In this document: positions 7,899-13,971 of the stretch, piece after piece
How positions within the stretch are numbered: position 1 is the stretch's first letter
How the letters are laid out: every line of letters starts with the position of its first letter
Source of the DNA: RAM1 sp040376925
Lineage (GTDB): Bacteria; Pseudomonadota; Gammaproteobacteria; Burkholderiales; Burkholderiaceae_C
Length of the DNA: 13,971 nucleotides
Direction: 5' to 3'
Assembly (NCBI GenBank): GCA_040376925.1
Contig: JBEIPU010000109.1
Span: 1 to 13,971 of the forward strand
Translations under genes and position numbers: made by a program
Notes under the pieces: model-generated
Database searches by the model: none
Told to the model about the DNA's origin: nothing
Seen by the model: only the letters and a program-made list of their open reading frames with translations

Positions 7899-9106
7899 AC
7901 GCACTGGCGGCCCGGCTCGGCGGCATGTTCGGTCGCAAGGATGGCGACCTGCGCCGCGCCGCGCCCGCGCGCGTGCAGGGCTTTGACCAGCCGCTGCTGT
8001 GGGTGACGGTCGCGCTGCTGGCATTCGGCCTGGTCATGGTGTATTCGGCCTCCATTGCGCTGCCCGACAACCCCAAGTTCGCACGCTATTCGCATACGCA
8101 CTTCCTGGTGCGGCACATGCTGTTCCTGCTGATTGCGTTCGTGGCGGCGCTGATCGCTTTCCAGGTGCCGCTGGCCACCTGGGAGAAATACGCGCCGTGG
8201 CTTTTCGTTCTGTCGCTGCTGTTGCTGGTGGTGGTGCTGATCCCGGGCATCGGCAAGGGGGTGAATGGCGCGCGCCGCTGGATCGGTCTGGGCTTCATGA
8301 GCTTCCAGCCCTCGGAGCTGGCCAAGTTTGCGGTGCTGATCTACGCAGCCGACTACATGGTGCGCAAGATGGACGTGAAGGAACGCTTCTTCCGCGCCGT
8401 GCTGCCCATGGCCGTGGCCGTGGCGGTGGTCGGCATGCTGCTGCTGGCCGAGCCCGACATGGGAGCCTTCATGGTGATTGCAGTGATTGCCATGGGCATC
8501 CTGTTCCTGGGTGGGGTGAACGCGCGCATGTTCTTCCTGATCGCCGCGGTGATCGTGGTGGCCTTTGGCCTGATGATCGCGATGAGCGAATGGCGGCGCG
8601 AGCGCATCTTTGCTTACCTGGACCCCTGGAGCGCCGAGCACGCCCTGGGCAAGGGCTACCAGCTGTCGCATTCGCTGATTGCCATCGGCCGCGGCGAGAT
8701 TTTCGGCGTGGGCCTGGGGGGCAGCATTGAAAAGCTGCACTGGCTGCCTGAAGCCCATACGGACTTTTTGCTGGCCGTGATCGGCGAGGAGTTTGGCCTG
8801 GTCGGCGTGGCCATCGTCATTGGCCTGTTCTTCTGGATGACGCGGCGCATCATGCACATCGGCCGCCAGGCCATTGCGCTGGACCGCGTGTTTGCCGGCC
8901 TGGTGGCGCAGGGCGTGGGCATCTGGATCGGCTTTCAGGCGTTCATCAACATGGGTGTGAACCTGGGCGCGCTGCCCACCAAGGGCCTGACGCTGCCGCT
9001 CATGAGCTACGGTGGCTCGGCCATATTGATGAACCTGGTGGCGATTGCGTTGGTACTGCGCATTGATTACGAGAACAGAACGCTGATGCGGGGGGGGCGT
9101 TCATGA
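7895..9106 (+). CDS. ftsW: Septal peptidoglycan glycosyltransferase FtsW (SEDS family)
   Basis: This 403-residue polytopic inner-membrane protein (E. coli 414) polymerises lipid II at the septum as partner of FtsI. A basic cytoplasmic N terminus of about 32 residues precedes the first helix (33-52, ending in VMVYSASIA). The SEDS signatures are GVNGARRWIGLGFMSFQPSELAK, AEPDMGAFMV, and D290 in AHTDFLLAVIGEE, equivalent to the catalytic aspartate (E. coli D297). The final helices follow, with NMGVNLGALPTKGLTLPLMSYGG. Position between murD and murG and the GxGxxPxKGLTLP form favour FtsW over RodA. It overlaps murD by ATGA, with GGAGG (7883-7887) upstream. The C-terminal codons include the eight-G run at 9090-9097, giving R-G-G-R-S before the stop, which overlaps the murG start. 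Confidence 0.97.
   Translation: MNALAARLGGMFGRKDGDLRRAAPARVQGFDQPLLWVTVALLAFGLVMVYSASIALPDNPKFARYSHTHFLVRHMLFLLIAFVAALIAFQVPLATWEKYAPWLFVLSLLLLVVVLIPGIGKGVNGARRWIGLGFMSFQPSELAKFAVLIYAADYMVRKMDVKERFFRAVLPMAVAVAVVGMLLLAEPDMGAFMVIAVIAMGILFLGGVNARMFFLIAAVIVVAFGLMIAMSEWRRERIFAYLDPWSAEHALGKGYQLSHSLIAIGRGEIFGVGLGGSIEKLHWLPEAHTDFLLAVIGEEFGLVGVAIVIGLFFWMTRRIMHIGRQAIALDRVFAGLVAQGVGIWIGFQAFINMGVNLGALPTKGLTLPLMSYGGSAILMNLVAIALVLRIDYENRTLMRGGRS
9090..9097 (+). repeat. Run of eight G at the ftsW/murG junction; also the only murG ribosome site
   Basis: Eight consecutive G lie 5 bases before the murG ATG (9103). They encode the end of FtsW: CGG GGG GGG, then CGT TCA TGA. No other Shine-Dalgarno candidate exists here, so the tract probably pairs with the 16S anti-Shine-Dalgarno by G-C and G-U pairs. 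Bases 9091-9097 read G_GGG_GGG in the ftsW frame, the phase required for tandem -1 slippage. The next codons in the shifted frame are GCG TTC ATG, which enters murG in frame. It is the longest homopolymer I noticed in the window, and also a spot where sequencing errors are likely. Confidence 0.8.
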
Positions 9107-10164
9107 GCAAGTGCGCTCTCATCATGGCAGGGGGCACCGGCGGCCACATCTTCCCCGGCCTGGCCGTGGCGCACGCGCTGCGGGCCAGGGGCTGGCGCGT
9201 GCACTGGCTGGGCGCGCCCGACAGCATGGAAAGCCGCCTGGTCCCGCCGCAGGGCATTGCGCTGGAAACCATTGACTTCGGCGGTGTGCGCGGCAAGGGG
9301 CCGCTCACGCTGGCGCTGTTGCCGCTCAAGCTGCTGCGGGCGTTCTGGCAGAGCATCCAGGTGGTGCGCCGCGTCAAGCCCGACGTGGTGCTGGGCCTGG
9401 GCGGCTACATCAGCTTTCCTGGCGGCATGATGGGGGTGCTGCTGGGCAAGCCCCTGGTGCTGCACGAGCAGAACTCCGTGGCGGGCATGGCCAACAAGGT
9501 GCTGGCCGGTGTGGCCGACCGGGTGTTCACCGCCTTCCCGGATGTGTTCAAGGCCGGCCAGTGGATTGGCAACCCGCTGCGCCCCGGTTTCCTGTCCGAG
9601 CCCGAACCGGCCGCGCGCTTTGCCGGGCGCGAAGGCCCGCTCAAGGTGCTGGTGGTGGGCGGCAGCCTGGGCGCCAAGGCGTTGAACGATGTCGTGCCCC
9701 AGGCACTGGCCTTGTTGCCACCCGGGCAGCGCCCCCATGTGCTGCACCAAAGCGGCGCCAGACAGATTGACGAACTGCGCGCCAACTATGCGGCCGCCGG
9801 TGTGCATGCCGAGCTGACGCCGTTCATTGATGACACAGCCGGGGCGTTTGCCGAGGCAGACCTGGTCATCTGCCGCGCCGGTGCCAGCACCGTGACCGAG
9901 ATCGCCGCCGTGGGCGCACCCGCGCTGTTTGTGCCGTTCCCGTTTGCGGTGGACGACCACCAGACCACCAACGCGCAGTTCCTGACCGCCAGTGGCGGCG
10001 GCTGGCTGGTGCAGCAACGTGAACTGACGCCGCAAGGGCTGGCCGACATGCTGGCCGGCATGACCCGCGATGAGCTTGTGCGCCGCGCCGAAGCCGCCAA
10101 GCAACTGCAAAAGACGGGCGCGACAGAAGTCATCGTTGCCGCCTGCGAGGACCTCGCCAAATGA
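9103..10164 (+). CDS. murG: UDP-GlcNAc:lipid I N-acetylglucosaminyltransferase MurG
   Basis: This 353-residue peripheral membrane protein (E. coli 355) on the cytoplasmic face adds GlcNAc to lipid I to make lipid II. It is a GT-B fold enzyme of family GT28. The N-terminal glycine loop GGTGGH is at 10-15, with H15, followed by FPGLAVA. A second G loop is LGLGGYISFPGG, followed by LHEQNSVAGMANK. The C-terminal UDP-GlcNAc domain starts with VVGGSLGAKALN and contains ICRAGASTVTEIAAVG with E266, then PFPFAVDDHQTTNA with Q287. All key segments are intact. The start overlaps the ftsW stop in ATGA, and the upstream site is a pure G tract rather than a normal GGAGG. The stop overlaps murC in ATGA. Its partners MraY and FtsW are encoded in the same run. 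Confidence 0.97.
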   Translation: MSKCALIMAGGTGGHIFPGLAVAHALRARGWRVHWLGAPDSMESRLVPPQGIALETIDFGGVRGKGPLTLALLPLKLLRAFWQSIQVVRRVKPDVVLGLGGYISFPGGMMGVLLGKPLVLHEQNSVAGMANKVLAGVADRVFTAFPDVFKAGQWIGNPLRPGFLSEPEPAARFAGREGPLKVLVVGGSLGAKALNDVVPQALALLPPGQRPHVLHQSGARQIDELRANYAAAGVHAELTPFIDDTAGAFAEADLVICRAGASTVTEIAAVGAPALFVPFPFAVDDHQTTNAQFLTASGGGWLVQQRELTPQGLADMLAGMTRDELVRRAEAAKQLQKTGATEVIVAACEDLAK

Positions 10165-11576
10165 AACACGCGATCAAACACATTCACTTCGTAGGCATCG
10201 GCGGCGCGGGCATGAGCGGCATTGCCGAGGTGCTGCTGAACCTGGGCTACACCATCAGCGGCTCCGACCTGGCCGACAGCCCCACGCTCAAGCGCCTGGG
10301 CGCTTTGGGCATCAAGACCTATGTGGGCCACGCGGCAGCCAACGTGGCGGGCGCCGACGCCGTGGTCACGTCCACCGCAGTGCAGCCCAGCAACCCCGAG
10401 GTGATCGTCGCGCGCGAAAAGCGCATTCCCATCGTGCCGCGTGCGCTGATGCTGGCCGAGCTGATGCGCCTGAAGCAGGGCGTGGCCATTGCCGGCACCC
10501 ACGGCAAGACCACGACCACCAGCCTGGTGGCTAGCGTGCTGGCCGAGGGTGGGCTGGACCCGACGTTCGTTATCGGCGGGCGGCTGAACAGCGCGGGCGC
10601 CAATGCCAAGCTGGGCAGCGGTGATTACATCGTGGTAGAGGCCGATGAATCCGACGCATCGTTCCTGAACCTGCTGCCGGTGATGGCGGTCGTGACCAAC
10701 ATCGATGCCGACCACATGGAAACCTATGGCCACGACTTCAACCGCCTGAAGGGTGCGTTCGTGGACTTCCTGCACCGCATGCCGTTTTATGGCACGGCCA
10801 TCCTGTGCACCGACGACGCGGCCATCCGCGATATCGTGCCGCAGGTGTCCTGCCCCATCACCAGCTATGGTTTTGGTGAAGACGCCCAGGTGCGCGCGGT
10901 GAACGTGCGCGCCGTGGGTGCGCAGATGCACTTCACCGCGCAGCGGCGCAACGGCGTCACGCTGCCGGACCTGGACATCGTGCTCAACCTGGCCGGTGAG
11001 CACAACGTGCTCAACGCGCTGTCTGCCATTGCCGTGGCGGTGGAGCTGAACGTGCCCGACGCCGCCGTGCAGAAGGCGCTGGCCGAATTCAAGGGTGTGG
11101 GCCGCCGCTTCCAGAGCTACGGCAACCTGCCGGTGAAGGCGGCCAACGGCGGCGGGCAGTTCACGGTGATTGAAGACTACGGCCACCACCCGGTGGAGGT
11201 GCAGGCCACGCTGGCTGCGGCGCGCGGTGCTTTCCCGGGCCGGCGGCTGGTGCTGGCCTTCCAGCCGCACCGCTACACGCGCACACGCGACTGCTTTGAA
11301 GACTTTGTGAAAGTGATCGGCGCCGGCGCCGACGCTGTGCTGCTGGCCGAGGTTTATGCCGCGGGTGAAGACCCCATCGTCGCCGCCGACGGCCGCTCGC
11401 TGGCACGCGCGCTGCGTGTGGCGGGCAAGCTGGAGCCGGTGTTTGTGGACGACATCGCCGCCATGCCGCAGGCCGTGCTGGACAACGCGCGCGACGGCGA
11501 CGTGGTGATGTGCATGGGCGCGGGCTCCATCGGTGCGGTGCCGGCGAAGCTGGTTGAGATGGGAGGGGCGGCATGA
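10161..11576 (+). CDS. murC: UDP-N-acetylmuramate:L-alanine ligase MurC
   Basis: This 471-residue cytoplasmic Mur ligase (E. coli 491) adds L-Ala to UDP-MurNAc, the first stem residue. The N-terminal domain starts with HFVGIGGAGMSGIA (GIGGAGMSG at 12-20), the UDP-binding loop. The P-loop is AGTHGKTTTT (G112, K116, T117), with the histidine typical of MurC where MurD and MurE have asparagine. EADESDASF and NIDADHMETYG follow in the central domain. AGEHNVLNALSA and YGHHPVEV with FQPHRYTRT mark the C-terminal domain. The frame is intact. The start overlaps the murG stop in ATGA with GAGGA (10147-10151) upstream, and the stop overlaps ddlB in ATGA. MurC is separate from DdlB here, although the two are fused in some other bacteria. 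Confidence 0.97.
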   Translation: MKHAIKHIHFVGIGGAGMSGIAEVLLNLGYTISGSDLADSPTLKRLGALGIKTYVGHAAANVAGADAVVTSTAVQPSNPEVIVAREKRIPIVPRALMLAELMRLKQGVAIAGTHGKTTTTSLVASVLAEGGLDPTFVIGGRLNSAGANAKLGSGDYIVVEADESDASFLNLLPVMAVVTNIDADHMETYGHDFNRLKGAFVDFLHRMPFYGTAILCTDDAAIRDIVPQVSCPITSYGFGEDAQVRAVNVRAVGAQMHFTAQRRNGVTLPDLDIVLNLAGEHNVLNALSAIAVAVELNVPDAAVQKALAEFKGVGRRFQSYGNLPVKAANGGGQFTVIEDYGHHPVEVQATLAAARGAFPGRRLVLAFQPHRYTRTRDCFEDFVKVIGAGADAVLLAEVYAAGEDPIVAADGRSLARALRVAGKLEPVFVDDIAAMPQAVLDNARDGDVVMCMGAGSIGAVPAKLVEMGGAA

Positions 11577-12547
11577 GCGCGGTGGACGTCAAAACCTTTG
11601 GCAAGGTCGCGGTCCTGATGGGTGGCAAATCCGCGGAGCGCGAAGTGTCGCTCATGTCGGGTGCCGGCGTGCTCAAGGCGCTGCAGTCCAAGGGTGTGGA
11701 CGCACATGCATTCGACCCGGCCGAGCGCGACCTGTCCGAGCTGAAAAAGAAGGGCTTTGCGCGCTGCTTCATCGCGCTGCACGGCCGCTTTGGTGAAGAC
11801 GGCACGGTGCAGGGCGCACTCGAATTGCAGGGCATTCCCTACACCGGCTCGGGCGTCATGGCGTCCAGCATTGCGATCGACAAGGTCATGACCAAGCGCG
11901 TGTGGCTGGCCGAGGGCATCCCCACGCCGAAGTACCGGCTGCTGCACCGCGGCGCCTACACGCGCGAGCAGGTGATCGAGGTGCCTGACGAGCTGGGCCT
12001 GCCCGTGATCGTCAAGCCCGCGCGCGAAGGTTCGTCCATCGGTGTGGCGAAGGTGGCGGGGTATTCAGACATGATGGCCGCGGTGGACGCTGCCGCCGTG
12101 CTGGACGACGACGTGCTGTGTGAGCAATTCGTCAGCGGCGACGAAGTGACCTGCCCGGTCATCGGCAGCGGCGACGCTGCACGCGCACTGCCGGTGATCC
12201 GTATCGTGGCGCCCGAGGGCAACTACGACTACCAGAACAAGTACTTCACCGACGACACCAAGTACCTCGTGCCCTGCGGCCTGCCCGAGGGGGAAGAGGC
12301 CGCCATCCAGGCCCTGGTGCTCAAGGCCTACCGCGTGCTGGGCTGCCGCGGCTGGGGCCGGGTGGACGTGATGATCGACGCGGCCACGCGCGCGCCCTCG
12401 CTGCTGGAGATCAACACCTCGCCCGGCATGACCGGGCATTCGCTGGTGCCCATGTCGGCGCGCGCCGCCGGCATCAGCTACGAAGACCTGTGCGTGCTGC
12501 TGCTGGCATCGGCCGCGCTGGACCAACCCCGGCAAGGACGGACCTGA
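11573..12547 (+). CDS. ddlB: D-alanine:D-alanine ligase DdlB
   Basis: This 324-residue cytoplasmic ATP-grasp enzyme (E. coli DdlB 306) makes the D-Ala-D-Ala used by MurF. The N terminus carries VAVLMGGKSAEREVSLMSG, where E22 corresponds to the substrate-binding glutamate (E. coli E15). HGRFGEDGTVQGALE follows. The ATP-grasp part has VKPAREGSSIGV (K148, S154, S155), NYDYQNKY at 217-224 with the tyrosine region of the active site, and EINTSPGMT (E279, N281) for metal binding. The Y-type loop with KY is the ordinary D-Ala-D-Ala form; I see nothing that suggests a D-Ala-D-Lac enzyme. The start overlaps the murC stop in ATGA, and GGAGGGG at 11562-11568 provides a strong ribosome site. The stop is one base before the ftsQ ATG. 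Confidence 0.96.
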   Translation: MSAVDVKTFGKVAVLMGGKSAEREVSLMSGAGVLKALQSKGVDAHAFDPAERDLSELKKKGFARCFIALHGRFGEDGTVQGALELQGIPYTGSGVMASSIAIDKVMTKRVWLAEGIPTPKYRLLHRGAYTREQVIEVPDELGLPVIVKPAREGSSIGVAKVAGYSDMMAAVDAAAVLDDDVLCEQFVSGDEVTCPVIGSGDAARALPVIRIVAPEGNYDYQNKYFTDDTKYLVPCGLPEGEEAAIQALVLKAYRVLGCRGWGRVDVMIDAATRAPSLLEINTSPGMTGHSLVPMSARAAGISYEDLCVLLLASAALDQPRQGRT

Positions 12548-12548
12548 C

Positions 12549-13346
12549 ATGACCGCCAGCCTGCCCCAGCCCTTTGACGTCAAGCTCATGAACATCGCCG
12601 CCTCGGTGCTGTTCATGGCCTGCGGCGTCATGGTGCTGGCCGCGGGCTTTCTGTGGGCGCTGCGCAACCCGGTGTTTGCGATCGGCGGCATCACGGTCGG
12701 CGGCGACGTGGCGCACAACAACGCGGTCACGCTGCGCGCCAACGTCGCGCCCCACCTGCGCGGCACCTTCTTCACCACCGACCTGGCCGAAACCCGCTCG
12801 GCCTTCGAGGCCGTTCCCTGGGTGCGCCGCGCCGTGGTGCAGCGCGAGTTTCCCAACCGCCTGCGCGTGGTGCTGCAGGAGCACCAGCCGGTGGCGCTTT
12901 GGGGTGGCGAGGGCGACTCCACGCTGGTCAACAGCTTTGGCGAAGTGTTCGAGGCCAATGTGGGCGATGTGGAGCAGGACGACCTGCCCCGCCTGCAGGG
13001 CCCGCAGGGGCAATCGCAGCAGGTGCTGGCGATGTACCAGGCGGTGGCTCCGCTGCTGGAGGCGATTGACCTCACGGTGTCGTCCCTGGTGCTGACGGGC
13101 CGGGGCAGCTGGCAGGCCACGCTGGATTCAGGCGCGGTCATTGAGCTGGGCCGTGGCGCGCCCGCCGAGGTGGTGCCGCGCGTGCAGCGGTTTGCGCAGA
13201 CGCTGACCCAGGTCACGTCCAAGTACGGGCGGCGCGCGGACGCGCTGGAGTCGGCGGACCTGCGGCATGGCGACGGCTACGCGCTGCGCCTGCGCGGGGT
13301 GACGACGCTGGTCACCGACGGGGCGAAGAAGCCGGAACAGAAATAG
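12549..13346 (+). CDS. ftsQ: Cell division protein FtsQ
   Basis: This 265-residue bitopic inner-membrane protein (E. coli 276) scaffolds FtsL and FtsB at the divisome. A short cytoplasmic tail of about 15 residues precedes a single membrane segment at about 17-36 (NIAASVLFMACGVMVLAAGF). Next comes a POTRA domain at about 42-112 (FAIGGITVGGDV... then VPWVRRAVVQREFPNRLRVVLQEHQPVALWG). The periplasmic FtsQ beta domain follows, ending near VTSKYGRRADALESADLRHGDGYALRLRG, a segment typical of the family. AAGGA (12534-12538) lies 10 bases before the ATG, and only one base separates it from ddlB. The C terminus (TDGAKKPEQK) is polar. Position between ddlB and ftsA and the POTRA signature make the call firm. 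Confidence 0.95.
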   Translation: MTASLPQPFDVKLMNIAASVLFMACGVMVLAAGFLWALRNPVFAIGGITVGGDVAHNNAVTLRANVAPHLRGTFFTTDLAETRSAFEAVPWVRRAVVQREFPNRLRVVLQEHQPVALWGGEGDSTLVNSFGEVFEANVGDVEQDDLPRLQGPQGQSQQVLAMYQAVAPLLEAIDLTVSSLVLTGRGSWQATLDSGAVIELGRGAPAEVVPRVQRFAQTLTQVTSKYGRRADALESADLRHGDGYALRLRGVTTLVTDGAKKPEQK

Positions 13347-13368
13347 AAAACAGATCACAGGTGCAGAC
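13347..13368 (+). promoter_or_regulatory. ftsQ-ftsA spacer with ftsA ribosome binding site
   Basis: These 22 A-rich bases are the longest non-coding stretch in the window. AGGTG at 13359-13363 sits 5 bases before the ftsA ATG at 13369 and is the probable ribosome site. I see no convincing -35/-10 pair or terminator in or just before it. It is the only junction where ftsA translation cannot be coupled by overlap. Confidence 0.6.
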
Positions 13369-13971
13369 ATGGCAAAAGAGTACAAAGACCTGGTCGTAGG
13401 ACTGGACATCGGCACCGCCAAGGTGATGGTGGTGGTGGCCGAGGTGCTGCCCGGCGGCGAGCTCAAGCTCGCGGGCCTGGGCATTGCGCCCAGCAACGGC
13501 CTGAAACGCGGCGTGGTGGTGAACATCGACGCCACGGTGCAAAGCATCCAGCAGGCGCTGAAAGAAGCCGAGCTGATGGCCGACTGCAAGATCACGCGCG
13601 TGTACACCGGCATCACCGGCGCCCACATCCGCGGCATCAACTCCAGCGGCATGGTGGCCGTGAAGGACAAGGAAGTCACCCCCGCCGACGTGGCCCGCGT
13701 GGTGGAAACGGCGCGCGCCATCAACATCTCCACCGACCAGCGGCTGCTGCTGGTGGAGCCGCAGGAATTCGTGATTGACGGCCAGGATGTGAAGGAACCC
13801 ATCGGCATGAGCGGCATCCGCCTGGAAGCCAAGGTGCACATCGTGACCGGCGCGCAGAGCGCGGCCGAGAACATCATCAAGTGCGTGCGCCGCTGCGGGC
13901 TGGAGGTGGAGCAGCTGCTGCTGAACCCGCTGGCGTCCAGCCAGGCCGTGCTGACCGACGACGAAAAGGAG
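13369..13971 (+). CDS. ftsA: Cell division protein FtsA, 5' part only
   Basis: The first 201 residues of FtsA are visible, and the frame is open to the last base of the window. Family members have roughly 410-420 residues, so about half is missing, including the C-terminal amphipathic membrane-targeting helix. FtsA is an actin-like ATPase that anchors FtsZ to the inner membrane and recruits later division proteins. The phosphate-1 motif VGLDIGTAKV is at residues 10-19. GLKRGVVVNID follows at about 44-54. The FtsA-specific 1C domain lies at roughly 85-165, with TGITGAHIRGINSSGMV at its start and PIGMSGIRLEAKVHIVTG at its end. Domain 1A then resumes with NIIKCVRRCGLEVEQLLLNPLAS. No defect is visible. 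ftsZ is expected downstream, outside the window. Confidence 0.96.
   Translation, partial: MAKEYKDLVVGLDIGTAKVMVVVAEVLPGGELKLAGLGIAPSNGLKRGVVVNIDATVQSIQQALKEAELMADCKITRVYTGITGAHIRGINSSGMVAVKDKEVTPADVARVVETARAINISTDQRLLLVEPQEFVIDGQDVKEPIGMSGIRLEAKVHIVTGAQSAAENIIKCVRRCGLEVEQLLLNPLASSQAVLTDDEKE

Noticed and set aside
6123..8024. Antisense open frame of 633 codons opposite murD.
   Set aside because: Same compositional signature as the other antisense frames (rich in H, R, Q, A, V), with no motif, and opposite a fully conserved Mur ligase.
12574..12579. TTGACG in early ftsQ, and TTGACC at 13066-13071, as -35 boxes for an ftsQ/ftsA promoter.
   Set aside because: No TATAAT-like element lies 16-18 bases downstream of either; both are ordinary coding sequence. 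A promoter of another sigma class cannot be excluded.

Overview
This window is a long uninterrupted stretch of the division and cell wall (dcw) cluster of a high-GC Gram-negative bacterium. Three things point to a betaproteobacterium of the Burkholderiales, most likely a Comamonadaceae (Acidovorax-like) genome: third codon positions dominated by G and C, long antisense shadow frames, and protein traits such as a MurD of about 509 residues, a MraY of 392 residues and a short FtsL with almost no cytoplasmic tail. The family is inferred from remembered protein character, not from a search.

All genes are on the + strand, in the order known from E. coli: rsmH (3' end only), ftsL, ftsI, murE, murF, mraY, murD, ftsW, murG, murC, ddlB, ftsQ, ftsA (5' end only). 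Packing is extreme. Ten consecutive junctions from rsmH to ddlB overlap: seven share the 4-base ATGA, two share one base (TGATG, TAATG) and one shares 11 bases. The only non-coding DNA is 1 base between ddlB and ftsQ and 22 bases between ftsQ and ftsA. No tRNA, rRNA, mobile element, CRISPR array, convincing promoter or terminator was seen, so the genes are probably read as one translationally coupled message from a promoter upstream of the window.

The genes work together as follows. MurC, MurD, MurE and MurF add L-Ala, D-Glu, meso-diaminopimelate and D-Ala-D-Ala in turn to UDP-MurNAc, and DdlB makes the D-Ala-D-Ala. MraY loads the product on undecaprenyl phosphate (lipid I), and MurG adds GlcNAc (lipid II). 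FtsW polymerises the glycan and FtsI cross-links it at the septum. FtsL and FtsQ are bitopic regulators of that synthase, and FtsA tethers FtsZ to the membrane. RsmH is a 16S rRNA methyltransferase that usually opens the cluster.

Most of the window is ordinary conserved core genome, and no undescribed system was found. The observation most worth a second look is at the ftsW/murG junction. A run of eight G lies at the end of ftsW and contains a G_GGG_GGG heptamer in the correct phase for -1 slippage. Slipping there, or one extra G, would bypass the ftsW stop and join FtsW in frame to MurG.
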